A stretch of DNA of 20,484 nt from DAOTUL01 sp034437435 (GCA_964417785.1 CAYQJO010000057.1:1-20484), one strand, 5' to 3'; positions 1-8,124 are shown, counted from the stretch's first letter. Numbers and translations are program-made. The notes: generated by a model not told the origin, from the sequence alone.

Positions 1-53
1 CCGACTCCTCGGAGTCAGGGGCAAGCCACCCGCTTTAGCGGGTGGTAATTGAC
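1..53 (+). mobile_element. Right end (RE / 3' omegaRNA hairpins) of an IS200/IS605-type TnpB element
   Basis: Two stem-loops sit back to back: GACTC-CTCG-GAGTC (3-16), then a perfect 8-bp stem CCACCCGC-TTTA-GCGGGTGG (26-45), followed by TAATTGAC (46-53). An AAGCC-stem-TTTA-stem-GGT..TTGAC layout is the characteristic right end of IS200/IS605/TnpB elements. There it serves both as the TnpA transposase recognition hairpin and as the 3' scaffold of the TnpB guide RNA. The element body and tnpB would lie upstream, outside the window. I place the outer boundary at about base 53 by analogy with such ends; it cannot be proven without an empty site. The end abuts the priA start codon, so any native priA leader has probably been displaced. 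Confidence 0.72.
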
Positions 54-56
54 GGT

Positions 57-2804
57 ATGATTTGGCGCATGACCTTTGCCGAAGTTGCTCTCAATCTGGC
101 GGTTGACGCCACCTTTCATTACCGCGTCCCGCACACGCTGACCGTGAAACCGGGCCATCTGGTGCGCGTCGGCTTTCGCACCTCCGATGAAGCTGCCGTA
201 GTCGTCAGTGTCAGTGAGTCTTTGCCTGTCGAAATCGCCGAGAAAGTCAAGTCATTCAAGCCGGTGCTGGCGCTGATGGACCCGGAGCCGGTCGTCACAG
301 CGGCACAGATCGAGATGGCCCGCTGGTTGAGCCGCAGTTACTGGACGCCGCTGGGGCAGTGCATCTGGTTGATGCTGCCGCCCGGACTGGCCGGCCACCA
401 TACGACCCGCTACACCCTGATGGACATGGCCGCACAACCCGATGAGCCGATCCAGGCAAAAGTGGTGGAACTGCTGCGCAAGCACCACCACCGCAACGCC
501 AGCCAGGTCAAGATCAAAGGCTGGCAGACGGCTATGGCGCAGTTAATCCGTGCTGGCCTGGTCAAAGAGGAGTCGGTTCTGCTGCCACCGAGCGTCAAAC
601 CGCGCAAGATTCAGGTGGCGGCGCTGGCACTCCACCCAGATCGCATCCAGGATGTACGCCGTTTTCTCGGCAAACCCAACCGCGTCGCCAATCTGCTGGA
701 AACGCTGGCGCGGCTCCAGGATGAACGCGGCCAGCCGTTGACGGTTGAGGAAGTGCTGGACTTGCCCGATGTAGGAGAGGCGACCCTGAACGCCCTACTC
801 GAAAGCGGTGCGGCGAGTCTGAAAGACGGCACCTATGTGGTCGCCGCAGCCGACGTTGAAACACATCTGTTCAATCTGCGCGGCGGCGAGACCGATATGC
901 ATATTCTGCGAGTGCTGGCCCGCGAGGACAAACCGGTCGATGTCAGTTGGGTCTACGCCCAGACCGGCGCGTCGCTGGCCGATCTCAAGCGGCTGGAAGC
1001 ACAGGCCTATATTCAACTCGGCTCAAAACGCGCATGGCGCGACTCGCTGGCCGAACGCGATTTCGTGCCAGTCGCCGCGCCATATCTTACATCCGGCCAG
1101 CGTGCGGTGTGGGGACCGGTTAGCGCCGCCCTGGATTCACCGGACAGCGCGGTATTTCTACTGCACGGCGTCACTGGCAGCGGCAAAACTGAGATTTATC
1201 TGCGGGCTGTCGAGCGAGTGCTGGACCAGGGGCGGCAGGCGATTCTGCTGGTGCCGGAGATTGCGCTGACCGCCCAGACCGTGCGCCGGGTTATGGCACG
1301 CTTTCCCGGTCGGGTGGCCGTGCTGCAAGACGACGAGCAGCCCGACGGCCAGATCGCTCTGGCACACAGCAAACTCAGCACCGGCGAGCGTTATGATACC
1401 TGGCAGCGAGCGCGGTCGGGGCAGATTGGTGTGGTGGTCGGTACCCGGCTGGCGTTATTCATGCCGCTGCCCGACACCGGCCTGGTTATCCTCGATGAGG
1501 AACACGACACCAGCTACAAGCAGTCGCCACCTTTCCAGCCGCCCTATTACCACGCCCGTGAGGTGGCGGAGTATATTGCCCGCAGCAACAACGCCACTCT
1601 GATCCTCGGCAGTGCCACCCCCGATGTCGCCAGCTACTACCGGGCGCGGGGGGATAAGATCACCTATCTGAGCCTGCCAGACCGCATCATGGGCCACCGG
1701 GTCGCCATCCAGGAGCAGGCCGAACGGGTCGGCGTAGAATCGCATTTCGCCGCAGTCGCCCATTCCGATGCCCTGACCGCGCCTATGCCGCCGGTGGAGG
1801 TGGTCGATATGCGCGACGAACTGAAGGCCGGCAATCGCGAGATATTCAGCCGGTCACTCATGAATAAACTGGACAACGTGCTGGCACGGGGTGAACAGGC
1901 CATTCTCTTCCTCAACCGGCGCGGCAAATCGACCTATGTCTTCTGTCGTGACTGCGGCTACGTGGTCGAGTGTCCCCGCTGCGACACGCCCATGATCGAC
2001 CATGTTCATGAGTTACGCTGCCATTTCTGCGGTTACACCCAGGCCAGACCATCGCAGTGTCCCCAATGCGGTTCGCGGCGCATCCGTTATTTCGGGGCGG
2101 GTACCCAGGAGGTCGAGGAGGCGCTGCACAAACATTTCCCGCTGGCGCGGTCACTGCGCTGGGACGCGGATACGGCGGCCAAACCGGGCGCACATGACAT
2201 CATCTTGCAGCGTTACAGCCAGCACGAGGCCGATGTGCTGATCGGCACCCAGATGATCGCAAAAGGGCTTGATCTGCCGTTTGTGACTCTGGTGGGCGTG
2301 GTCAGTGCCGATGTCGGGTTGAACCTGCCTGATTTCCGCGCCGGTGAACGAACCTTCCAGACTCTCGCCCAGGTAGCCGGACGGGCCGGGCGCGGTCTTC
2401 TCGGCGGGCAGGTGGTGCTGCAAACTTACCAGCCGGATCATTACGCCATCAAAGCCGCCGCCGATCACGATTATGCGGCGTTCTACCAGCACGAGATTGC
2501 CATGCGCCGCCGGATTGGCTATCCACCGTTCCGGCGGATGGTACGTCTGCTGTTCCTGTACGATAAGTCCTACCGGGCAGAGGAAGAGGCCCAACGGGCT
2601 GCCGCCATCCTGCGCCAGCACATCGCCGAACGCGAGATGACGGGTACCGAGATCATCGGGCCGGTGCCGTGCTTCTTCGAGCGCATCAACCGCATTTACC
2701 GCTGGCAGCTTTTGCTGCGCGGCCCCGACCCGACCGGCGCACTCGATGGCCTGGAACTACAGCGCGGCTGGCATGTTGATATTGATCCGGTGGACGTACT
2801 ATAA
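57..2804 (+). CDS. priA: Primosomal protein N' (replication restart helicase PriA)
   Basis: 3'-to-5' superfamily 2 DNA helicase that recognises stalled forks and reloads the replicative helicase. Numbered from ATG 57 (915 aa), the sequence shows an N-terminal 3'-DNA-binding domain (AEVALNLAVDATFHYRVP), a long winged-helix-like insert (about 130-300), Walker A GVTGSGKT (371-378), DEEH box (480-483) and GSATPD. Eight zinc-binding cysteines follow in four CxxC pairs (630/633, 639/642, 655/658, 668/671), then the helicase motif around QVAGRAGRG. All key residues are intact. At 915 aa it is longer than E. coli PriA (about 730 aa), mostly through the region before the helicase core. Three in-frame starts exist. 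GTG 42 lies inside the transposon hairpin and is unlikely. ATG 57 and ATG 69 are both plausible; ATG 69 begins at the conserved MTFAEVAL. No strong Shine-Dalgarno is visible; the only G-rich stretch, GGGTGG, lies in the IS hairpin. Confidence 0.95.
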   Translation: MIWRMTFAEVALNLAVDATFHYRVPHTLTVKPGHLVRVGFRTSDEAAVVVSVSESLPVEIAEKVKSFKPVLALMDPEPVVTAAQIEMARWLSRSYWTPLGQCIWLMLPPGLAGHHTTRYTLMDMAAQPDEPIQAKVVELLRKHHHRNASQVKIKGWQTAMAQLIRAGLVKEESVLLPPSVKPRKIQVAALALHPDRIQDVRRFLGKPNRVANLLETLARLQDERGQPLTVEEVLDLPDVGEATLNALLESGAASLKDGTYVVAAADVETHLFNLRGGETDMHILRVLAREDKPVDVSWVYAQTGASLADLKRLEAQAYIQLGSKRAWRDSLAERDFVPVAAPYLTSGQRAVWGPVSAALDSPDSAVFLLHGVTGSGKTEIYLRAVERVLDQGRQAILLVPEIALTAQTVRRVMARFPGRVAVLQDDEQPDGQIALAHSKLSTGERYDTWQRARSGQIGVVVGTRLALFMPLPDTGLVILDEEHDTSYKQSPPFQPPYYHAREVAEYIARSNNATLILGSATPDVASYYRARGDKITYLSLPDRIMGHRVAIQEQAERVGVESHFAAVAHSDALTAPMPPVEVVDMRDELKAGNREIFSRSLMNKLDNVLARGEQAILFLNRRGKSTYVFCRDCGYVVECPRCDTPMIDHVHELRCHFCGYTQARPSQCPQCGSRRIRYFGAGTQEVEEALHKHFPLARSLRWDADTAAKPGAHDIILQRYSQHEADVLIGTQMIAKGLDLPFVTLVGVVSADVGLNLPDFRAGERTFQTLAQVAGRAGRGLLGGQVVLQTYQPDHYAIKAAADHDYAAFYQHEIAMRRRIGYPPFRRMVRLLFLYDKSYRAEEEAQRAAAILRQHIAEREMTGTEIIGPVPCFFERINRIYRWQLLLRGPDPTGALDGLELQRGWHVDIDPVDVL

Positions 2805-2805
2805 T
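2776..2805 (+). promoter_or_regulatory. Candidate sigma70 promoter for the toxin-antitoxin pair
   Basis: TTGATA (2776-2781), an 18-bp spacer and TATAAT (2800-2805) lie inside the last codons of priA; the -10 box overlaps the priA stop codon. The predicted start near 2812 leaves a short leader containing GGGAG just before the antitoxin. The match is close to consensus, but no expression evidence is available. Confidence 0.5.
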
Positions 2806-2828
2806 CCCCGGCGACAGGGAGAATGCTT

Positions 2829-3029
2829 GTGGACATCCAGTTAGAAACCCGTATTGTGTTGCAGTTGCAGGAGATTTCGCGGGCGCAGGACCGCGAGATC
2901 GACGACCTGCTGGTCGAGGCAATCGCCGAATATGTCGAAAAACACACCAACGAGACGGCCTTTCGCGCCGAAGTCCGCCAGGCCATCGGCGATCACCGCT
3001 GGCTGCTGGACGAACTGGCAGATAAGTAA
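2829..3029 (+). CDS. Ribbon-helix-helix (CopG/Arc-like) antitoxin
   Basis: A 66-aa protein, probably a DNA-binding antitoxin that neutralises the adjacent Doc toxin and represses the pair. The first 45 residues fit a ribbon-helix-helix fold: a short beta strand (DIQLETR), helix QLQEISRAQD, turn, then helix EIDDLLVEAIAEYVEKH. The C-terminal tail (FRAEVRQAIGDHRWLLDELADK region) is a second charged helix that could be the toxin-binding part. The frame is also open from ATG 2823, but the ribosome site GGGAG (2817-2821) is only 1 nt from that ATG and 7 nt from GTG 2829, so I prefer GTG. The stop codon directly abuts the toxin ATG, which suggests translational coupling. RHH assignment is by pattern only; a Phd-type fold is not seen. 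Confidence 0.72.
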   Translation: MDIQLETRIVLQLQEISRAQDREIDDLLVEAIAEYVEKHTNETAFRAEVRQAIGDHRWLLDELADK

Positions 3030-3413
3030 ATGCGCTATCTGAACGTTGTCGAGTTGATTATCATCAACGAGGAGATCATCGGCAAAGAATCGCAGTTACG
3101 TGATGTCGATCTGCTGGAGTCGGCGGTGCTGCGGCCCATGTCCAGCGCCTTCGGCCAGGACGCCTATCCGACCGTTATCGACAAAGCCGCCGCGCTCTTT
3201 CATTCACTCTCGCGCAACCACGCCTTCGTCGACGGCAACAAGCGCACTTCCACTGTCGCCATGATTCTGTTTTTGCGCCTGAACGGCTATCGTGTTACCT
3301 GGGAGCCGGAAGACGCGCTGGCCTTCATCCTTGAAGCAGCGACCGGCCAGCACGGTTTAGAGGCGATTACCGGCTGGCTGAACCAGAACGCCCAACCAGC
3401 CTGTGCGATGTAG
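3030..3413 (+). CDS. doc: Doc-family toxin (Fic fold, death-on-curing)
   Basis: A 127-aa Fic-fold protein, the usual length for Doc. The catalytic motif is HAFVDGNKR at residues 64-72. Doc proteins carry HxFx[ND]xNKR, in contrast to HPFxxGNGR in AMP-transferring Fic proteins. In characterised P1 Doc this variant phosphorylates EF-Tu and arrests translation; the same activity here is inferred from the motif. The helix after the motif (STVAMILFLRLNGYRV) and the C-terminal LEAITGWL are also typical. It begins on the base after the antitoxin stop codon and probably lies on the same transcript. Its 3' end is 2 bp from the stop of the convergent secreted-protein gene. No inhibitory (S/T)xxxE(G/N) helix is visible inside it, so inhibition must come from the partner. 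Confidence 0.9.
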   Translation: MRYLNVVELIIINEEIIGKESQLRDVDLLESAVLRPMSSAFGQDAYPTVIDKAAALFHSLSRNHAFVDGNKRTSTVAMILFLRLNGYRVTWEPEDALAFILEAATGQHGLEAITGWLNQNAQPACAM

Positions 3414-3415
3414 AG

Positions 3416-4354
3416 CTATTCACCTATCTCTGGTGCTTCGATGGCGTCGAATTCGGCGTTGATCTGCGAATACTCGGACAGAGCCGAGGCCGCCAGCACC
3501 ACATCCAATGTAGAGCCTTCCGGTGCCTGCGGCATCATGATCGCCAGATCAGCACCCACAATATCGACGCTCATAGCGGTGAAGTTCCCCAGCACCACAT
3601 CATCTTCGGCCAGCGCAACCGAGACAACCGCCACTTCTTCACCCAGTTCATCTTCCAGTTCTTCAAGAACAGCCAGGAAGGGGTTGGTCCCCTGCTCCGG
3701 ATCGTTGGACAGCATCGCCGTCAGCGCGTTGGCCCCGGCGGTCAGGGTGATGACATCCACCGGCACACCGTCGATCTCGTCCTGTTCCAGCACAACCGAC
3801 GATGCCAACTCAGCGATGGTGGCAACCGGATTCGGGCTGTCCGCTTCGGAGTCGAACAATTCAAGGAACCCATCAAGGTCCATGTCGCTCAACACCGGAT
3901 AGGCTTCCAGGTCATCGACCACGAACCAACCCTCTGGCAGCGACGGCGGGTTCACCGACTCGTCACCGACAACCGCAGCGTTTACATACAGTACCTCATC
4001 GACATAGCGCACTTCGACCTCAAGCGTGTAGATGATCGGTGTTTCGCCTTCCAGCTTATATACGGAAACGGAGCCTTCGATCAAACCGGCGGGATTATCG
4101 CCCAGGATGATCGTCGCAACCGCGTCCATCTGCGCGGTTTCAACGATGTTCTGAGTCTCCTCACCAGCGGTAATGGTGATATTCTGCGTATCGGTCACAA
4201 AACGATTTACGACATAACTGGCATAGCTATCGATGGTATCGCTGACAGCGACCACCCGTGCGATAAGTTCTTGCTCTTCGTCGGTTAGTTCCTGGGCGGC
4301 AGTCCCCGATACAACCATAATGATGAGTGCAAACACAAGTATAAGACTCTTCAC
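3416..4354 (-). CDS. Secreted acidic protein, LppX/LprG-like fold possible
   Basis: Hypothetical exported protein of 312 aa. I chose GTG 4354 because GAGGTGG lies 3 nt before it and the protein then begins with a textbook signal peptide: MKSLILVFALIIMVVSGTAA with cleavage near residue 20 before QELTDEE. The longer open frame to 4408 would run through a terminator hairpin and bury the signal peptide. There is no lipobox cysteine. The mature part is strongly acidic and beta-rich in appearance, with repeated short hydrophobic strands (TLEVEVRYVDEVLYVNAAVV) and a conserved-looking LPEGWFVVDD. That layout recalls LppX/LprAFG or LolA-like lipid-carrier folds, but this is only a resemblance. It stands alone between the sdh terminator and the toxin gene. 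Confidence 0.6.
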   Translation of the reverse strand: MKSLILVFALIIMVVSGTAAQELTDEEQELIARVVAVSDTIDSYASYVVNRFVTDTQNITITAGEETQNIVETAQMDAVATIILGDNPAGLIEGSVSVYKLEGETPIIYTLEVEVRYVDEVLYVNAAVVGDESVNPPSLPEGWFVVDDLEAYPVLSDMDLDGFLELFDSEADSPNPVATIAELASSVVLEQDEIDGVPVDVITLTAGANALTAMLSNDPEQGTNPFLAVLEELEDELGEEVAVVSVALAEDDVVLGNFTAMSVDIVGADLAIMMPQAPEGSTLDVVLAASALSEYSQINAEFDAIEAPEIGE

Positions 4355-4380
4355 ATTCCACCTCTTCTTTCCAGATAGAC

Positions 4381-4410
4381 AAAAATAGGGCGAGGCATTG
4401 TGCCTCACCC
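4381..4410 (-). terminator. Rho-independent terminator of the sdh operon
   Basis: Read on the minus strand: GGGTGAGGCA, loop CAA, TGCCTCGCCC (stem 4388-4410, 10 bp with one G-T pair), followed by TATTTTT (4381-4387). It lies about 38 bases past the sdhB stop codon. The plus-strand side lacks a T-tract, so it acts on minus-strand transcription. Confidence 0.85.
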
Positions 4411-4415
4411 TTGGG

Positions 4416-4421
4416 ATTATA
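4416..4421 (-). promoter_or_regulatory. Possible -10 box for the secreted-protein gene
   Basis: A consensus TATAAT on the minus strand lies between sdhB and the terminator. A transcript from it would start near 4409, the very base where the terminator stem begins. No good -35 is present, so this is tentative. Confidence 0.3.
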
Positions 4422-4447
4422 CGGTCTTATTGAATTGAGAGCGACTC

Positions 4448-5206
4448 TCAGTCGTGATGGTGTCCACCGACAGTATCGGGATCGATGATGCCATCCGGAT
4501 TACCACGCTGGATCGCCAGCTTGACCTCACCGATAGCACGAGTCACCTCAATGCCACGCGGGCAGGCCGGTGTACAGTTGTAGATCGTCCGGCAGCGCCA
4601 GACGCCGTTCGGCTCCGCCAGGATGTCAATACGGTCTTTGGCGGCCTGATCGCGGCTGTCGAAGATGAAGCGATGGGCCTGGACAATGGCCGCCGGGCCG
4701 ACATATTTACCGTTGGCCCAGAAGCTTGGGCATGAGGTGGTACAGGCAGCGCACAGAATGCAGTTGGTCGTATCATCAAAGACACGGCGATCATCCGACG
4801 ATTGCAGACGTTCGCGTCCGTCCGCCGGGACCGGATCGTTGTTGACGAAAAAGGGCATAACCTGACGGTAATGCTCAAAGAACGGCTCCATATCCACGAT
4901 CAGGTCTTTGATAACTGGTAGGCCCAGAATCGGTTCGACCTGAATTTTGCTGCCCACATCGCGGACGAGCTTCTTGCAGGCCAGCATATTGCGCCCGTTG
5001 ATGCGCATCGCATCCGAGCCACAGATACCGCTGGAACACGACCGGCGGAACGACAGCGTGCCATCCTGTTCCCACTTGACGCGGTGCAGCATTTCCAGCA
5101 CACGGTCGGTTGGCTCTACGTCCTGGAGAGTGAATTCCTCCCAGTAGGGTTTATCCTTGCCAGGAATTTCCGGATTGTACCGACGAATTCTAAAGGTTAC
5201 TTCCAT
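4448..5206 (-). CDS. sdhB: Succinate dehydrogenase iron-sulfur subunit
   Basis: Electron-transfer subunit of complex II that passes electrons from FAD to the quinone site. The protein is 252 aa from ATG 5206, which has GGAG 4 nt upstream; the longer frame to 5281 overlaps sdhA and adds an unrelated arginine-rich leader. All three cluster motifs are intact: [2Fe-2S] cysteines C57, C62, C65, C77; [4Fe-4S] C149, C152, C155 plus C215; [3Fe-4S] C159, C205, C211. Spacing closely follows the classical bacterial SdhB. The C-terminus ends in a short His-rich tail (GGHHHD). It is the last gene of the operon, 16 bp after sdhA, and a strong terminator follows. Confidence 0.96.
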   Translation of the reverse strand: MEVTFRIRRYNPEIPGKDKPYWEEFTLQDVEPTDRVLEMLHRVKWEQDGTLSFRRSCSSGICGSDAMRINGRNMLACKKLVRDVGSKIQVEPILGLPVIKDLIVDMEPFFEHYRQVMPFFVNNDPVPADGRERLQSSDDRRVFDDTTNCILCAACTTSCPSFWANGKYVGPAAIVQAHRFIFDSRDQAAKDRIDILAEPNGVWRCRTIYNCTPACPRGIEVTRAIGEVKLAIQRGNPDGIIDPDTVGGHHHD

Positions 5207-5222
5207 CTTGCTCCATCTCCCC

Positions 5223-7043
5223 CTAGTACACCCGTTCCTTCGGCAGGAAGCGCTCGTCTTCATCTGCCAGCGACGTATCAACCTTCTTGTCGTGGTTCAG
5301 TTCGTACACCGGGTCTTTGATATACGACTCGCCGTTCTTGCGATGAACCAGCGTATGCACCATCCACTTGTCGTCGTCGCGCTTCTTGAAGTCCTCGCGG
5401 CTGTGTGCGCCCCGGCTTTCCTGACGGGCCAACGCACTCAGGGCCGTCACATCGGCCAGATCGAGCATACAACCGAGTTCCCAGGCTTCCATCAGGTCAG
5501 AGTTGAATTTGGAGCCGTTGTCGTCGATGGCAATGTCCGTCATGTAACGCTCACGCAGTTCCTTGAGCTTATCGACGGCCTCTTGCATGTTTTCTTCGAC
5601 ACGGAACACACCAACATTATCCATCATCACATCCTGCATGGCCTTGCGCAGTTCGTAGATGCGAGTCTTGCCCTTGCTGCCGCGAATACGCTGGAATTCA
5701 GCCTCGACTTCTGCTGTCGGGTTGGGCGGCATGGGGATGAAATCAGCCTGCTGGACATATTCGGCGATCTTGATACCACCCCGGCGTCCGAACACCACCA
5801 GGTCCACCAGTGAGTTCGTCCCAAGCCGGTTGGCCCCATGGCAGCTTACGCAGGCCACCTCACCAGCGGCATACAGGCCGGGCATTACCGTCCAGTTCTC
5901 ATCAATAACAACTTCCGCGTCCACATTGGTCGGCACACCGCCCATCGCATAATGTGCGGTGGGCGCGACCGGCATACCTTCAGACAGCGGGTTCACACCG
6001 GCGTAGGTTTGGCATACATCAAGAGTCTCGGCCAGCGACCGGCGTACATGTTCGTCGTCAATGCGGCGCTCTTCACCGGATTCGGCCAGATAGCGGTTGA
6101 CCGTCTTGGGCCGGATATCCAGGTGTACGTAGTCTTTACCCTGAATACCGTTGCCCTGGCGCACTTCCAGGTAAATCGCCCGGCTGACGACATCGCGGCT
6201 GGCGAGGTCTTTGATGCTCGGCGCGTAACGCTCCATGAAGCGTTCACCATGCCGGTTCACCAGCACACCGCCCTCACCACGAATACCTTCGGTCAACAAC
6301 ACACCCAGGCCGTAAAGGCCGGTTGGATGGAACTGGAAGAACTCCATGTCTTCCATCGGCACGCCACGCCGCAGCGGGATGGCTGCGCCGTCGCCGGTCA
6401 GGCTGTGGGCGTTGCTGGTCACACGCCACACACGACCCCAGCCGCCGGTGGCGAACATGGTTGCTTTAGCGTGGAAGGTGTGCAGTTCACCGCTGTCCAA
6501 CTGAACAGCGACAACGCCCACACATGCGCCCTGGTTGACCATCATATCAACAACATGGAACTCATCGTAGAAATGCACGTTGTTCTTGATGCACTGCTGG
6601 TACAAAGTTTGCAGGATCATATGGCCGGTGCGGTCCGCCGAATGGCAGGCCCGGCGAACGGGTTTGTCACCAAAATTACTGGTATGGCCGCCGAAACGCC
6701 GCTGGCTGATGCGCCCCTCAGATGTGCGGTCGAAGGGCAGCCCCATATGTTCCAGTTCGATCACGGCGTCAATGGCGTTCTCCGCCAGGACGAGCGCCGC
6801 GTCCTGATCCGCCAGATAGTCACCGCCCTTCACCGTATCGTAAGCGTGCCAGAGCGGTCTGTCTTCTTCCAGATTGCCCAACGCCGCACCGATACCGCCC
6901 AGAGCGGCACCGGTATGGCTGCGCGTCGGATACAATTTGCTCACCACGGCTACAGTCGCGCCTCGCTGGCTGGCATAGAGCGCAGCCATCAGGCCCGCAC
7001 CACCTGCGCCGACAATCACAGCGTCAAACTGATGTGTTTGCAT
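5223..7043 (-). CDS. sdhA: Succinate dehydrogenase flavoprotein subunit
   Basis: Catalytic subunit oxidising succinate to fumarate at the cytoplasmic face of complex II (606 aa, normal length). Visible features are the dinucleotide-binding GAGGAGL (12-18), RSHTGAALGG with His43 as the expected covalent FAD attachment site, HPTG (239-242), TEGIRGEGG (251-259) and SRDVVSRA with Arg283 as the likely proton-relay arginine. HYAMGG, GLYAAGEVACVSCHGANRLG and ESRGAHSREDF follow near the C-terminus. The operon order cytochrome-flavoprotein-iron-sulfur, with a dedicated SdhA-type covalent FAD histidine, fits an aerobic succinate:quinone oxidoreductase. The start ATG has GGAG 9 nt upstream and lies 37 bp after sdhCD. 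Confidence 0.97.
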   Translation of the reverse strand: MQTHQFDAVIVGAGGAGLMAALYASQRGATVAVVSKLYPTRSHTGAALGGIGAALGNLEEDRPLWHAYDTVKGGDYLADQDAALVLAENAIDAVIELEHMGLPFDRTSEGRISQRRFGGHTSNFGDKPVRRACHSADRTGHMILQTLYQQCIKNNVHFYDEFHVVDMMVNQGACVGVVAVQLDSGELHTFHAKATMFATGGWGRVWRVTSNAHSLTGDGAAIPLRRGVPMEDMEFFQFHPTGLYGLGVLLTEGIRGEGGVLVNRHGERFMERYAPSIKDLASRDVVSRAIYLEVRQGNGIQGKDYVHLDIRPKTVNRYLAESGEERRIDDEHVRRSLAETLDVCQTYAGVNPLSEGMPVAPTAHYAMGGVPTNVDAEVVIDENWTVMPGLYAAGEVACVSCHGANRLGTNSLVDLVVFGRRGGIKIAEYVQQADFIPMPPNPTAEVEAEFQRIRGSKGKTRIYELRKAMQDVMMDNVGVFRVEENMQEAVDKLKELRERYMTDIAIDDNGSKFNSDLMEAWELGCMLDLADVTALSALARQESRGAHSREDFKKRDDDKWMVHTLVHRKNGESYIKDPVYELNHDKKVDTSLADEDERFLPKERVY

Positions 7044-7080
7044 ACGAAATTACTCCAATTTCCTTTCCTTACAACACACG

Positions 7081-8124
7081 CTACTCAACACGAAGTCCCA
7101 GTTCGATCTGGGCTTCGATTGCCATATCGATGGCGGTTTCCTCAATCGTGCCCGCCAGCGCACCTGCACCCATGACCAGCAGAACAACCACGCCAATCAC
7201 ACACAAATAGATCGCCGCCCGCCGCAGCATATTGTTTTCCATCGTAAAGTCGGTCAACACATAGCGCAGTCCGTTGAAGCCGTGCAACACCGCCAACGCC
7301 AGCAGACCAAAATCCGCAAAGCGCCAGATGGCGACACCTGCCAGCAGATAGTTCCAGCGCTCACCGATGAACTCGACCGCAGTACCGGAGTCGTTGATGG
7401 CGTTACCGATGCGACCGACTACTTCGCCGGACTCAGCAGCGACACCGACGACAGCGGCACCCTGAACCGTCAGTTCAAACACACCTTGCAGCACATGCAT
7501 CATCGCCAGATGGCCGAACACCAGCGGGATAATCAGCACACCACTGATACGCATGAACGACCACCAGAACCGCTCCGCACCGCTCGATTTCAGGGTTGAT
7601 TTCCCACGGCCAGCGACCACACTCGTCACGGCAGAATAGGCCAGGGCGGCCACAATCGCTGCCACCGCGCCCAGTATAAACGGTATCTGCGCTTCAATCA
7701 CATCGACCAGCGGCAGTACCGTCGGGTCTTCGTTGTAGAAATCCAGCACATGGCCCATCATCAGCGCGAACACCGGCACCAGTGTCAGCAGCGTCACGCC
7801 GATCACGACATAAGCTGCCTGACCTTGATGCCGCCACAAATGTGGGCGAAAATCAAAAACAGCGATACGTAAACCATTGTAAGCGTGATAGATTACACAG
7901 GCCACCAGGATGAACTCACCGATGGTAAACAACGGGGTTTGATAGGTGGCAATCGCTTCTTCATACAAACCCGGATAGAACACCGACCACGAGGTGTCGA
8001 TGATGTGGATAAAGAGGAACAGGACAACGCCCAATCCAGAGACGCGATGAAGCACCCAGCTCCACTGTCCTATCGCTCCCCGATAACGCAACGTCTCCGT
8101 TAGCGTCATGACTAGAGAACTCAC
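7081..8124 (-). CDS. sdhC: Fused cytochrome b / membrane anchor subunit of succinate dehydrogenase (SdhC-SdhD)
   Basis: Membrane anchor of complex II that binds heme b and quinone. At 347 aa it is two to three times the length of a single SdhC or SdhD. The N-terminal half has the SdhC signature SWVLHRVSG (22-30) and the heme-ligand region YHAYNGLRIAVFDF with His80. The C-terminal half repeats the plan with FMRISG (190-195) and LHGFNGLRYVLTDF with His281, as expected for SdhD. Seven hydrophobic segments are visible (about 27-43, 68-90, 104-125, 147-169, 188-211, 270-291, 303-325): three per half plus one extra in the linker. Start GTG 8124 has AAAGG upstream. It is the first gene of the operon. 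The fusion call is direct from sequence; the ligand assignment follows the E. coli enzyme. Confidence 0.88.
   Translation of the reverse strand: MSSLVMTLTETLRYRGAIGQWSWVLHRVSGLGVVLFLFIHIIDTSWSVFYPGLYEEAIATYQTPLFTIGEFILVACVIYHAYNGLRIAVFDFRPHLWRHQGQAAYVVIGVTLLTLVPVFALMMGHVLDFYNEDPTVLPLVDVIEAQIPFILGAVAAIVAALAYSAVTSVVAGRGKSTLKSSGAERFWWSFMRISGVLIIPLVFGHLAMMHVLQGVFELTVQGAAVVGVAAESGEVVGRIGNAINDSGTAVEFIGERWNYLLAGVAIWRFADFGLLALAVLHGFNGLRYVLTDFTMENNMLRRAAIYLCVIGVVVLLVMGAGALAGTIEETAIDMAIEAQIELGLRVE

Noticed and set aside
4355..4408. N-terminal extension of the secreted protein to 4408
   Set aside because: It would overlap the sdh terminator hairpin and precede the signal peptide; GTG 4354 has a strong ribosome site.
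5207..5281. 25-residue extension of SdhB
   Set aside because: It overlaps sdhA, is Arg/Cys/Trp rich and unlike SdhB N-termini; ATG 5206 has its own GGAG.
5838..7175. 445-aa plus-strand open frame opposite sdhA
   Set aside because: It is antisense to a clear sdhA with all motifs. It has no ribosome site and its translation shows no domain; open antisense frames are common in this codon usage.
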